Positions 17,064 through 28,427 of a stretch of 64,000 nt of DNA are shown here, piece by piece (the first letter of the stretch is position 1; each line of letters starts with the position of its first letter). Position numbers and translations under genes: made by a program. The stretch spans positions 152,155,577 to 152,219,576 of the forward strand of contig CP136065.1 of NCBI GenBank assembly GCA_032622095.1, written 5' to 3'. This DNA comes from Siphonodentalium dalli. Its lineage: Eukaryota > Mollusca > Scaphopoda > Gadilida > Siphonodentaliidae. The notes beneath the pieces were generated by a model. It was not told the origin of the DNA, searched no databases, and saw nothing but the letters and a program-made list of their open reading frames with translations.

Positions 17064-18806
17064 CTGACACTTAGCACATTTCTTGCATATATGATCCTCT
17101 TTACAGTCCTGGCAATCCTTTGTATGTAAAGGTGCATATCCTTCAGAACATTCCAATATATCATGTTGAATGGTTTCGAAGTCGAAGAAACAGAATTTAG
17201 CTCTTTCATCATCAGTAACGGGAGGTATGGCCCTTACATAGCATTCGTGCGGTCCCATTGTGTATTTGTCACACGATCTACAAAATGTTTCTCCGCACAC
17301 GTGTTGATTCGGACGTCTTTTCCGTCTCTCCATGACTTTTGTACAGTCCAAGCATTTCCACCATTTTTGACAAGGAGCTGTCGTTTCTCCCGAAGCTTGA
17401 TTAATAGGTTTTGCTTTATGACGCACGAAACATTGATGAGACATACACGTCATATTACAATCTGAACAATGTTCTTTGTTTCCACTTTGTTCACATTTAT
17501 CACTTTTACACACGAAACAGGTGTGTTCACAATAATGCTTTCCTTTGGTTGAATAATGTTTTAAACAATGCACACAGAAATATATTGCGCTAAAGAATCC
17601 CGTTATGGATTGTATAGCGTGGAAATGTTCATTAGCAGTGAGATATAAATATATCACGGGTCTTTCTATACCGTCTGTAGGCGCGCTGGTAATGAATTTA
17701 TTACCCAGTCTAGCACTGACGACTAGTATTGTCAAATTCAGAGTTTCCTCGAATGCTTTTAGATCTGCTAAACTGGCTGGTCTGTCTGTTGATACACCTG
17801 CGATGACACTAATTGCTTTGGCTAATTTTCCTTGCTCCGTACGTTTTTTGGCCCTGATATGGTTGTAATAATTGATCGGTACTTTTCTGTATTCCATGAT
17901 GAGTTGTAAATTATTTCTGGTTCCTCTATTCTGTGTTATTTCCAGCCATTCATCAGGACTGCAAATATTTAATTTACACCAACATGTGGCGATAGCCCGT
18001 GCCATACACATATTGTCGGTATTTTCAATCGTAACGATCGATGTTTTATTTCTTAGAATGTCACTTTCATCATGTAAAGCCGTTATCCTCCTCCGTGCTC
18101 CGCCTTTAGGTAACTCGATGGTGCCTATATCTATTCGGAAACTTTGATTAACAGTCAGTGTTTGGTTGCTGTTCAAAACGAGTTCGATTCTGTCAATCAC
18201 AGTGTTAGCATTTAACGTTTGCAACGTTTGTAACGGAACTACTATAGGGTTGTCCAAACTCTCATGGTGAATGATAACTCTGCCAAGATCATTGTCAGCC
18301 AAATTTCCACGAGCTCTTTGAATAGTGTCCTCGAACATTGAATGTAGATTCCTGTATATGTCGATTAACTTTTTCTCTTTGTAAATTTCATCTAATTTGA
18401 TCTCATATGTTCTCTGTGTTGCCAAATTGTTTCCGAAGATTCGTTCACTCCTTTTGCGAATGCTATATCCAGTTATTTGAATATCAGAACTGTCGGCTGT
18501 TTGATTGTCTGATTTTACGGCTTCATCTTGATGAGGTGTCTGTTCGTCTTCTCGGTTTTGTAATCCTGATGGTCCAGCTGTACCGGGTTGTGAGTTGTTA
18601 ACATCATTTTTAGGCGCATCATGTTCTCCGTATCCGATTTGGTTCGGCCATGGATCATCTCCTGAACAAAGCGTAGATGCTTCAATTATATCTTCATCCA
18701 GTTGATAAGCTACGATAGCCTTGTCGTATTCTTCGATGTCTTGCAGAATACATTCTATTTCATAAATTTCATCCACTGTTAGAGGTGTCATTATTTCTTC
18801 AGCCAT
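17064..18806 (-). CDS. DNA polymerase B, exon 1 (OTU-like domain, zinc region, Exo I)
   Basis: 581 codons from ATG at 18806 to CAG before the GTGAGT donor. Residues 1-240 are acidic then strand-rich and unassigned. Residues about 258-410 resemble an OTU cysteine protease fold: a D-x-x-C-like TDNMCMARAI (C267) and a late histidine segment ANEHFHAI (H394/H396). Residues 411-525 hold many Cys and His pairs (CVHCLKHY, CFVCKSDKCEQ, CSDCNMTC, CLDCTK) that likely bind zinc. Exonuclease I is FFDFET at 540-545, so the 3'-5' exonuclease is split by the intron: motif I here, II and III in exon 2. An OTU-type domain could cleave ubiquitin or act on the polyprotein; catalytic competence is inference. Confidence 0.85.
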
Positions 18807-19049
18807 TTTTCGAGAAGTCCTGAGTAGTGATTACAGCAGCGTATATTCACTATATGGAATACAGCTTAGTAAGCTATATTTTTATACCATAAAATCCTGA
18901 ACATATGCAAGCACGGATTACGTAACATTATATAAGATTATATATATGAACGTAATGTATGAATAGGCCGATAATTGGTTTTGTACGGACGAGGCAACAT
19001 TAGTTGTTTAACTGGTTATTATTACGTAACCCTGTGTTCCCCCCGCTGA
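18807..19049 (-). promoter_or_regulatory. Promoter region of the polymerase gene
   Basis: Spacer between exon 1 of the polymerase and the right TIR. Read on the minus strand, TATAAAAATA (plus 18874-18884) lies about 70 bp before the ATG and is a fair TATA box. A second AT-rich word (TATATATAAT, minus strand) lies near 18940. Confidence 0.5.
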
Positions 19050-19416
19050 GAACACCTGCAGATTATCTATTTTTCTAAACATGGAACATGTCTGAACCTA
19101 TCATTGGTACAATAGCAGTGATATAATGTTACATCATCGGTGCTACCTGGAGTTTTCGGCATACAAAATGGTTGTAAGTGTGACTGGAGTGATAAGGGGT
19201 TATTACGTAATGTTGTTATAACAATGTCATCAAAGCAATTTCTATAATTGAGTGTCTCACGACCTGACGTAATATGTATGCATGTTTTGGCTAACTAATT
19301 ATCGTGTGAATGACACAGTTTATCAACCTTAATTGATACTAACTCGTTTGTTCAGACATTAAATCGATATGTTTTCTGAATAGCATATAACTGTGACCCC
19401 GGGGAAATAATATAAT

Positions 19417-19821
19417 TCATTTGGTAAAGCAAAGGTGTGAAAGACACATTGTTACCAACAATGTCGCGTGTGATTGCGTGTACAGCGAACAATTCATTCT
19501 GGAGGGTTGTAATTTCACATTACAATTTTCGACCGTTAGTCTCAATACTTCCAATAATTCACGATAATACACACCTGTCATATGGGATAGAGAGAGTGTA
19601 AAGAATAAACGCTCTTTATTATTTATGTAAAAGTAATAGTGTCTATTTTCAGGTATGACAATTATATGAACTGCGTCCGATAAAACACTGGAATGTATGC
19701 ATTCATATCGATGGTCACAATGTCCAATAAAGCTATTTTCTAAACATCGATTAATAATTTCATGAAAAATATTTGAACAAAAAAAAATAACGAAAGATAT
19801 TACACGCAAATAATTTAACAT
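19417..19821 (-). CDS. TIR-borne ORF of unknown function (right copy)
   Basis: Inverted duplicate of the ORF at 3867-4271. The full open frame reaches 20064 and differs from the left copy by only three or so residues, all in the simple-sequence N-terminal part. Within the 134-residue core chosen here the two translations appear identical, which can reflect recent insertion, TIR homogenisation or selection. Confidence 0.45.
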   Translation of the reverse strand: MLNYLRVISFVIFFCSNIFHEIINRCLENSFIGHCDHRYECIHSSVLSDAVHIIVIPENRHYYFYINNKERLFFTLSLSHMTGVYYRELLEVLRLTVENCNVKLQPSRMNCSLYTQSHATLLVTMCLSHLCFTK

Positions 19822-20124
19822 TCGACATTTTAATATCGAGATTATCAGAAACCGAAAACTCGTTATAAATTTTTTATTTAAACTTTTTTTTTGAGAAATA
19901 ATTTTGAGGGTTTTGATAATTTGGAAGTTTGGAAATTTTGGGGTTTTGATAATTTGGAAGTTTTTAAATTTTTTGGAAAAAATAATTTTTGGAAAAAATA
20001 AATTTTTGAAGTTTTGAATTTTTTTTGGGGTTTTGTTATTTTGGGAATATTTTAGTACAACCAATTTTAGACCCCAAAGATTCTATTTTTAGAAGTGGAG
20101 CGAACGAGACCCTCTATCTTCTCT

Positions 20125-21540
20125 CACAAGGCACCGCGGGTCACATCTATATGCACTTTAGCCCCCCCCCCCCCTTTCCTAATTGACCCTCATTCCGTCT
20201 TCCACAAAACTAAATACTGATGTCTGTCTTCAGTATTTAGTCTTGTGGAAGAGGGTATCCTACATCTTACACTCCACTCCATTTCCGCCATTCCTGATAT
20301 CATATCGGTATGGTGCAGCCGTCATTGCGCAACGATCCACTATGTGTGTATACTTTATAGAGTGAAGTATATACTGGCATACTATCCGTGAGCATCACAT
20401 AGCATCCCGGGTCATATATGTATGCATACATGTGCAGTCCGGAACTGGCTTACACACGAGCGGGGCACACTAGTCACCACGGCCCATATGGGCCAATACT
20501 CCATTCGTGAGCCCACGTGGACATCACAGCCTAATATAATTTGTAACTAAGTAAGCCCTACTGGCATACCCCCCAAGAAGTATGGATGACCACTTATCAA
20601 ACATACTCTCATGTATAATTTGTTGTCGCAACTGCGTTGTAAAGGAGTCCGCAGGCGTGAGGCCATTTTGACTGAATTACCATAGCACAGTATTTATATA
20701 TTATAACCGTGCGCACGGATTATTAATTCGTGCGCACGGATTATTAATTCGTGCGCACGGATTACTATTTCGTGCGCACGGATTATTAATCCGCGCTTAC
20801 GGATTATAAAATATATTTACCATGTCACATCCCTTGGCTCCATACCAAACATATGTAACCCGGGATGTGACATGGTAAATATATTTTATAATCCGTAAGC
20901 GCGGATTAATAATCCGTGCGCACGAAATAGTAATCCGTGCGCACGAATTAATAATCCGTGCGCACGGTTTAACATATATAAATACTCTGCTATGGTAATT
21001 CAGTCAAAATGGCCTCACGCCTGCGGACTCCTTTACAACGCAGTTGCGACAACAAATTATACATGAGAGTATGTTTGATACGTGATCATCCATGCTTCTT
21101 GTGGGGGGGGGGGGGGGGTATGCGACTGTATGCCAGTAGGGCTTACTTAGTTACAAATTATATTAGGCTGTGATGTCCACGTGGGCTCACGAATGGAGTA
21201 TTGGCCCACATGGGCCGTGGTGACTAGTGTGCCCCGCTCGTGTGTAAGTCAGTTCCGGACTGCACATGTATGCATACATATGACCCGGGATGCTATGTGA
21301 TGCTCACGGATAGTATGCCAGTATACTTCACTCTATAAAGTATACACACATAGTGGATCGTTGCGCAATGACGGCTGCACCATACCGATATGATATCAGG
21401 AATGGCGGAAATGGAGTGTAAGATGTAGGATACCCTCTTCCACAAGACTAAATACTTAGTTTTGTGGAAGACGGAATGAGGATCAATTAGGGAGGGGGGG
21501 GGGCTAAAGTGCATATAGATGTGACCCGCGGTGCCTTGTG
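20125..21540. mobile_element. 1.4 kb palindromic foldback insertion in right TIR
   Basis: The two halves (about 20125-20835 and 20855-21540) are near-perfect inverted copies. The tips are CACAAGGCACCGCGGGTCAC and its complement. Each arm carries a poly-C/poly-G run, an internal hairpin (TTCCACAAAACTAAATAC / AGTATTTAGTCTTGTGGAA), a segment resembling the TIR (CAACGATCCACTATGTGT), and 3-5 units of the CGTGCGCACG satellite near the centre. The loop region reads TCACATCCCTTGGCTCC to AACCCGGGATGTGAC. It shares modules with the TIR but in a different order. No clean target duplication; no coding capacity. Confidence 0.85.
20708..20970. repeat. CGTGCGCACG satellite units at centre of foldback
   Basis: Units at 20708, 20729, 20750 and 20771 with a decayed fifth (CGCGCTTACG, 20792) on the left arm, and the mirror set at about 20899-20970 on the right arm. 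Spacing is 21 bp, as in the TIR arrays. Confidence 0.75.
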
Positions 21541-21858
21541 GTCACGGAGAGTATGAGTATCCCAATTTCCTTAACTCTATATAATATAGATACACATATG
21601 GATCGTTGTGCAGTGGTGGTTCCACCATGCAATATGGCAGGTATGGCATTGAAACAATAGCTTTGTGTCCACCCCACCTGTTAACCACACCGTACCACAA
21701 ACAAGCCACGTCAGGGGCTTGCCAAGTAAAACACATCATAGGGCGACGACGGGTTATTAGTCAACAATGGTATTATGTTCAATTCAACATATAACAAAGA
21801 CACTTTATCCCCATTGACATTCCTTGGGAAATGCAATGCGGATGGGGGATTGTTAATC

Positions 21859-22015
21859 CGTGCGCACGGATTGTTATTTCGTGCGCACGGATTATTAATT
21901 CGTGCTCACGGATTACTAATTCGTGCGCGCGGATTACTATTTCGTGCGCACGGATTATTAATTCGTGCGCACGGATTACTATTTCGTGCGCACGGAATAT
22001 TAATCCGTGCGCACG
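21859..22015. repeat. 21-bp palindromic satellite, 8 units, right TIR
   Basis: Eight units at exact 21-bp spacing starting at 21859. It mirrors the left array but with more differences (CGTGCTCACG, CGTGCGCGCG) than the rest of the TIR, so arrays drift faster than the flanking sequence. Confidence 0.85.
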
Positions 22016-22057
22016 GATTATAAAATATATTTACAATGTCACCTCCCGGGCTCCATA

Positions 22058-23124
22058 CAAACATAATCAGCGCGTAAATAGTAATATTGTCGTCAAGACG
22101 TACGATGATGTTTGTAAACAAGAATCTGCTCGTGTTACAGAAGTTTTGCGTCTGTTTACATAACACAGCGCAATTCTATTGGTTAATCACACACAAATGA
22201 TCCAAATGCTCTTTATTATTTCCATACCAGGAAAACAATAACAAATAACGCTCTTTATGTTTACCATATTCGGACCTAACAGTGGGCTGAACTCTGCCTT
22301 GCAATTTTATTATGTATCAGAACGCCTGAGCGTAATATGAGGAATAACTCTATACTGTTACAGATTGTAACAATATTTTTATCAATGATGTCAGTGAACA
22401 CCCCAGTCTAGATTATCGCAATTTTAATGTTAGACTTTGTTTGATAACGAATATCATGCATGTTAGACTTTGTTAATGCCGAAGGCTGATAATTTTTTGA
22501 ATTTATCAAAACTGGGAACATCATTCTGGGAATCGCGGTATAATAATCTGGCTTGTATCGATCCACGCACATGTAAGTCGGAGTTATGTCCCCTATTACG
22601 ATAGCCTGCCACGACGCAGGCACTTACATAGAATGTGAGGAAATAACTCATTTTGCTGAGTTACAACTCATTCTGCATTAATCTGAGTAACCGAAATGTC
22701 CAAATTCATAATAATTGAAAGTGGCTTGATCAAATAAGAATTGAGTGCATGCAACTGATAAAACTCTTAAAACCACTTGGCGCGGTTTGCGCTCCAATCC
22801 TTGTAAAACACTCATGGTGAAAACACTCTGGTATTTACTCTGGTGATTGGACAAGTACAATGGTGTACTTTTACCAGGGTGTTAATCTGGTAAAAATGTG
22901 TCTTGTGAATCGTCACCATATACGCACATATGTAGACCCACTAATGTATTTTTAATCTGGTGAAATGGACCCAGTTCAACAAGGTATTTTACCGGGATGT
23001 GAGTATGTATGGTGTGGTTCTACTTGAGTAATTATACCAGTTCAGTTGGTGAGGAAATGCCCCCTGTGTGTGAGGACCACCCCCAGATGTTGGTTTACAT
23101 TAAAAACTAAATAGCGGATAGTGT
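22058..23124. other. Intergenic
   Basis: No gene. Two complements of AATAAAGAGCGTT-like words (GCTCTTTATTATTT near 22209, AACGCTCTTTAT near 22243) lie just outside the Polinton. Around 22810-23050 there are several CTCTGGT / ACCAGGGTG words, probably an old short repeat. Confidence 0.4.
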
Positions 23125-24765
23125 GAATGTTAGCTATCAAAAGTTTAAAGAACAATAAGTCCCCTGGAGAAGATGGAATTATAAACGAATATATCAAGGA
23201 ATATGTATTGTGCATTTATTGATTTTGAGAAAGCATTTGATAAGGTGTGGAGGAAAGGGCTATGGCACAAACTCATTAACAATGATATAAATGGAAAACT
23301 ACTCACGGTTATTAGAAATATGTACACAAACATCAAATCAAAGGTTCGTTTGGGCAATACAACATCCGATTGTTTCCCATGTTTGTCTGGAGTACGACAA
23401 GGTGTAAACCTATCACCCCTACTGTTCTCACTTTACCTCAATGACCTGGAAGATTTTCTCAATACGAATGGCGTTCGGGGTTTGTCAAAAATGTCAAAGG
23501 ATATAGAGACCAATTTGCAGACATATGTCAAATTATTTATTATTTTATATGCAGACGACACCGTACTTATGGCTGAAACACCGTTAAATCTACAGAAAGC
23601 ACTTAATAGTTTTCAAAAGTAGTGTGAGAAGTGGAAGTTAAGTGTTAACATTGAAAAAAACAAAATAATGCTGATTTCTAAAAGAAGCTTGCCTAAAAAT
23701 AGAATATTTACATACAATGGACAAACAATTGAAGTTGTCAAGAACTTTAACTATCTTGGAATTGTACATACAAAATCAGGCTCGTACTCTGATACAAAAA
23801 AAACTTTGATGAATAAAGCAACTAAGGCGATGTATTCAATAATCTCAAAATCTAGAACACATTCTTGTCAGTTAAAAACATGTTTGAATTATTTGATACC
23901 CAAGTTTTGCCAGTCATGTTGTATTGCTGTGAGGTATGGGGATCAGGAAATAATGATATATTTGAAGTTATGCACAGAAAATTTATAAGGCAAGTTCTAC
24001 ATTTGAAATCATCCACCACAAATGTTATGTTATATGGTGAGAGTGGGAGATTGCCCATTGAATATACAATCAACCTGCGTATTATGAAATATTGGATGAA
24101 AATTAAGAATATGAATCAGAGCAGATTTTGTAAGACTTTGTATTTACTAGCCATAAAAGTATGTGAAGTTTCAACAGTAAAATTCCAGTGGATGGAAAAA
24201 ATAAAGACCATCCTAACAAATTGTGGACAGATTCATCTTTGGAAATGGAAAATATCACATGTCCAGAAACATTAATGTCATACCTCAAGTGCAGTTTAAA
24301 TAATCAATTTCGCACAACCTGGTTGTCTGATATTGAACAATCTAGCAGAGGCAACACATAAAAAATTTCAAACATGACATAAATTTCGAAACATATTTGG
24401 ATTGCTTGGATACCAAGAATAGAATAACTCTCTGTCAATTCCGCACGAGTAATCATCGCCTGCCAATAGAGACAGGCCGATGGAACGACACCACTGTTCT
24501 TCGAAGATTGTGTCCCCTGTGTAATAAACGTCAACTTGGAGATGAAATGCACTACTTGATGGAATGTGAATGTTTAATCGAGGCTAGAAATCGTCTCATG
24601 CCCCGACAATTTACAAGTATACAAAATGCGACTATTGATATCTTAGACGACATACTAAATTTGAATGTCGTAACTTTTTTACGTAGACTTTGCTCGTTTA
24701 TACGATTGATTAACTTTAAGTTGGATAACAACGATTAATCCGTTGTTGTTGTTGTTGTTGTTGTT
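23125..24765 (+). pseudogene. Decayed non-LTR retrotransposon (reverse transcriptase, 3' part)
   Basis: Translation shows the RT start block (LKNNKSPGEDGIINEYIK at about 23135-23200), then directly the finger/palm blocks: FIDFEKAFDKVW, GVRQGVNLSPLLFSLYLNDLE and YADDTVLMAET. The 60-80 residues normally between the first and second block are missing, so there is an internal deletion near 23200. A TAG at 23620-23622 interrupts the frame. Frame changes occur near 23870-23885 and between 24275 and 24397. The thumb and a C-terminal CPLCNKRQ...MHYLMEC zinc-knuckle-like segment remain. The 3' end is a (GTT)n tail at about 24743-24763. 5' truncated and dead. Confidence 0.88.
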
Positions 24766-24909
24766 TAGTCGCTACTGTTGCCATTTTTTTTAACAACCAC
24801 TTTGAAGCCGGCACGCGGTGACCATATTATGAATATTATGATCATGGTGATTATGAAAACAATGACGATGATCAACGTCGACGCTATGGTGAATATGATC
24901 GCGACGACA

Positions 24910-24995
24910 ACGATTACACGTGGTGGTGGTGGTGATGATGATGATGATGATGATGATGACGATGATGATGATGATGATGATGATGATGACTATTA
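24910..24995. repeat. GGT/GAT trinucleotide microsatellite
   Basis: (GGT)n changing to (GAT)n and (GAC) units. The Asp-rich or Met-rich translations through it are artefacts. Confidence 0.9.
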
Positions 24996-25206
24996 TTTTT
25001 AGGAAGAAACTGGTGATGATGAAAGCGATGTTTATAATGCTGATTATGACACCCGAGAGGTCGTTGTATATTTTGTACATTCAAAATTTCTTCGTTCTAT
25101 TCATATTTTGTATATAATTTTCGTTTTCTCATGTCACACTGGATCAGAGAATAAAGCATATATAAGGAAAAAGTTAAAACAAATATGGATATTGGATCAT
25201 CAGATA

Positions 25207-25724
25207 TTAAAGGTACTCAATCCGATCAGACGCTCCTAAATTGCTATTTCTTTGGCTTCGGGGCTAAAACTATTTGATTGAGTCGAGAAACCAACACATC
25301 AAAGCTCAGAGTGAACAGATAACGATTTTTGAAGTTAGTTAGTTAAATTTTTTCTGGGCTAGAAACACGAGATCAAACGGACGGTCCTGCAGATAAAGAT
25401 GGATAACTCTAAAATCAAGTGGTTATTATTACCACTTGATTTTAGAGTTATCCATCTTTATCTGAAAGACCTGGGAATCTACTCTGGTAATAATAACCAC
25501 TTGATTTTAGAGTTGTCCATCTTACACCCGCAATTTGTCCGTAATGTGTCCGTTTGAGACGTGGAAGTGGCCCACATCTCCAAAAATTAACACATTTCAA
25601 AAATCGATATCTGATCACTCTGAGCTTTGAAGGGTGGGTTCCTCGACTCGAATCAAATAATTTTTACCCCCGAAGCCAAAGAAATAGTAATTTAGGGGTG
25701 CTTAATAGGATTGAGTACCTATAA
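25207..25724. mobile_element. TTAA-flanked MITE, copy 1
   Basis: Starts TTAA-AGGTACTCAATCCGATCAG and ends with the complement ATTGAGTACCT-ATAA (target copy mutated). Inside both ends lie CTTTGGCTTCGGGG / CCCGAAGCCAAAG and GATTCGAGTCGAGGA-type words. The middle has nested palindromes of AACTCTAAAATCAAGTGGT. No ORF. The TTAA target and TIRs suggest piggyBac-type mobilisation. Confidence 0.8.
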
Positions 25725-26104
25725 CCGACGCTAAAAGCCATGTAAAGTCCATGTAAAAATGACATTCCCTTGTAAATTCCACCACACTTACCTACACCTC
25801 TGGTAAATCCTGATTACCATCACATACAAAACATTGACCAACATGGGAGCCTATGTACCAGCAATTGATTGGACGCCATCTTGCAGAGTTGTTTCCATTT
25901 TGGACCTAAATTTACAACAACAACAAAATATAGAAACAGGCAATAAACACAACCACCCCACCCAAATTCTTGCCCCCTGCATGGTTGACATACGTTTTGT
26001 AGGATCGGTGTAAACATAAATCAAGTCTGAACTTTTCCAAAGACAACATACCATTCATTAGTCTAGAAATAAGACTAACATTCACGCTATCATTCCCCTT
26101 GTAA
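25725..26104. other. Intergenic
   Basis: No gene or repeat recognised apart from short chance ORFs (60-67 codons). Confidence 0.4.
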
Positions 26105-27377
26105 TACCTTACTCGTATTTAAATTCGCGCAGTACTATTTTTCGCGCACCCGTCGGTGCGCGAATTTAAAACTGAGCGAAAATAGTACGACTCCTGAGTT
26201 TAGACCAAACCACAGCGAAACAAGAAGGTTATATGTCGACGAGTCACATACATTGTATATACATTCCGGAAGGTTGGACCGAATATTATAGGCTTGTAGG
26301 ACTATAATTTACATGCGGGCAACCACGTGTAAACCATTAATGCTGTGTACATGCATGTAATAACTATGACATAATTATATAGCAACAAATCATGGTAACA
26401 TCACTGATGTTGAAATACTTGTAAGAAATACACATAATGCAGACTGAAGGTGCACGAAAGCACGTCGCCGTATTCACAAAGCTGGCGCGACACCGTGACC
26501 AAACAGTCAGAGTTAGTTAAAGGTACTCAATCCGAACAGATGGTCCCCATCTCAACAGATTCCAACAACAACAATCCGATCAGAGGGTCCTATATTACTA
26601 TTTCTTTGGCTTTGGGGGTAAAACATATTTGATTCGAGTCGAGGAACCCATCAAACAAAGCTCAGAGTTATTAGATATTGATTTTTGAAATTTGTTATTA
26701 TCTCAAGATGAGTACTAATAATTGCCGTCAATTTCGTAACCTGGTCGAGATTTGTACACCAAAATACTATTCAAACAGACAAGGATGGATAACTCTAAAA
26801 TCAAGTGGTAATAATAACGCAATTTTGACTGAGTTCTGGGCCAGAAAGTATTCCCGATAATGAAAAATAATAGATTTCTAAAATCGATATCTAACAAATC
26901 TGAGCTTTGAAGGGTGACTTCCTCGACTCGAATCAAATATTTTTGACCCCCGAAGCCATTGAAATAGTAATTGAGATGAGTTTTATCAGATTGAGTACCT
27001 TTAATATGTCAACACAAACCACAGCCAAGTTTTGAATTTTTCTTACGTGGTTTCGGTTTTACTTCTTTGAGTTCATATAAATTATGTCTATAACTATATT
27101 TCAATATCAGAATAATTATTTGGGGCGTATAAACACCAGTCTTCACAACACATTGATGATGCAGTTGTGTTAATTTGTGCACGATGTAAATTTGTCGTGA
27201 TGGTGTTTAATGTGCATTTCTTCATTGACGATTAAGATCTGAAACTGTCATCAAATCCATTTACGAAAATATTTTTGTCAGTTTTGAATTCGCGCAGCTA
27301 GGTGCGCGAATTCAAAGTGCGCGAATTCAAAACTGAGCGAAAAATAGTACTGCGCGAATTTATATACGAGTAAGGTA
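26105..27377. mobile_element. TIR element with TTCGCGCA-rich ends
   Basis: The left end TACCTTACTCGTATTTAAAT and its complement at the right end form TIRs of about 45 bp, including AATTCGCGCAGTACTATTTTTCGC. Inside them lie further inverted words (GGTGCGCGAATT). Flanking CTTGTAA and CTTGTAT suggest a 6-7 bp target duplication. The body holds MITE copy 2 and no coding sequence, so it is non-autonomous. Confidence 0.7.
26517..27004. mobile_element. TTAA-flanked MITE, copy 2
   Basis: TTAA-AGGTACTCAATCCGAACAG to ATTGAGTACCT-TTAA, with both target copies intact. It is nested inside the TIR element at 26105-27377. Confidence 0.85.
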
Positions 27378-27965
27378 CTTGTATATTGTTGTTGGTATCA
27401 CCCCGCACCTCATTCGAAATTGCAGGATGTGTTGTTAGCTGCCACATAACATTAATACAGGGAATGCAGAACTCAATTATTCACAAAAACAATTTCAGAC
27501 TGGAACCAACCCATATAAAAAACCACCATGGTTGTAGCGTCGGGTTTTGAAGTAATTGGTGACTATTGAAGTAAATAGTTTTATTAAAGAGTGTTTTTTC
27601 TTAATTCGAAGACATCTATATTGACTAAATAACGGACTCAAAGGAGATATTCAGAAATGAGAAAAAATTAAAGAGCGTTTTAAAGAGTGTTTTCCCAGAA
27701 GTGATTATAAAGTGGTGTTACCAGAGTATATCCCGTTCAAAAACTCGAATTATGGCTTGACGAGGGACGGTTGGCGGCCGGGCGGGCGGGCGGCGGCGGG
27801 CGGACCTAAAACATGCCTTATAACTTTGACATTTGTGAACGGATTAAAAAAAAATTGGTATGTTAGTTGCTCCCAATGACTATTTACTGCCTGCAGAATA
27901 TGGGTCACGTCCGAACCTTTTGACAAGAGTTATCCATCTTTGATGATTTTTTTTTGCAATTTTAT
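27378..27965. other. Intergenic with a CGGG-rich patch
   Basis: Includes a 30-bp CGGGCGGGCGGG-type patch at about 27773-27806 and two AAAGAGCGTTTT / AAAGAGTGTTTT words at 27590-27700. No gene. Confidence 0.4.
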
Positions 27966-27970
27966 CACCT

Positions 27971-28427
27971 GTTAGCGCGATAACTCAATCAAATATTAAC
28001 TGATTACAACCATATTTGATATATGAGTCTCTTGCAACAATATCTCGGACGAGTTCGAAAACCAGGTTTGTCCGAATGTTTTCCCCGGAGTTATGTGCCT
28101 TAGTTTGTCTATTTTTAGCATTTTTTTTCACCGCTAGCGCGATAACTCAATCAAATATTAACTGATTCAAACCATATTTGATATATATGAGTCTCTTGCA
28201 ACAATATTTCGGACGAGTTCGTTCGAAAACCAGGTTTGCCCAAATCCCCCCCGGAGTTATTGACTTTAGTTTGTCTATTTTTAGCATGTTTTTCACTGTT
28301 AGCGCGATAACTCAATTAAATATTAACTGATTCAAACCATATTTGATATATATGAGTCTCTTGCAACAATATCTCGGACGAGTTCGAAAACCAGGTTTGT
28401 CCGTTAGCGCGATAACTCAATCAAATA
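27971..28427. repeat. About 163-bp tandem repeat, 3 units plus partial
   Basis: GTTAGCGCGATAACTCAAT recurs at about 27971, 28133, 28298 and 28403, with the whole unit (TTTGATATATGAGTCTCTTGC, GGACGAGTTCGAAAACC) repeated. A further unit continues after the MITE at 28917. It provides intact sites for comparing the MITE insertion. Confidence 0.8.

Larger units (their letters stand above)
3043..22057. mobile_element. Complete Polinton/Maverick element
   Basis: This is a 19.0 kb element (17.6 kb without the palindromic insertion in its right end). Near-identical 1.6 kb inverted repeats bound it, and it encodes the full Polinton set: protein-primed family B polymerase, retroviral-type integrase with chromodomain, FtsK/HerA-type ATPase, adenain-like protease, major capsid protein and a candidate minor capsid protein. 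Every core gene is open from start to stop, and the TIRs differ at only a few sites outside the satellite arrays, so the insertion is probably young. The outer limits were set where the inverted homology stops (TATGGAG... and ...CTCCATA). A short CAAAC follows the right end and precedes the left end, but I see no clean 6-bp target duplication, so the exact edges are uncertain by several bases. Confidence 0.93.
19050..22057. repeat. Polinton right terminal inverted repeat (split by insertion)
   Basis: Inverted copy of 3043-4637. The pairing runs from GAACACCTGCAG at 19050 to CTCCATA at 22057 with only scattered substitutions. It is interrupted at 20125-21536 by a palindromic insertion absent from the left copy. 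Removing it leaves 1596 bp, matching the left copy to within one base. Confidence 0.9.

Noticed and set aside
3037-22062. CAAAC on both sides of the Polinton as target duplication
   Set aside because: It is 5 bp rather than the usual 6, sits at unequal distance from the tips, and similar words occur in the shared tip motif, so it is not convincing.
24790-25117. Met-, Asp- or Ile-rich ORFs near the GAT microsatellite
   Set aside because: Products of the trinucleotide repeat.
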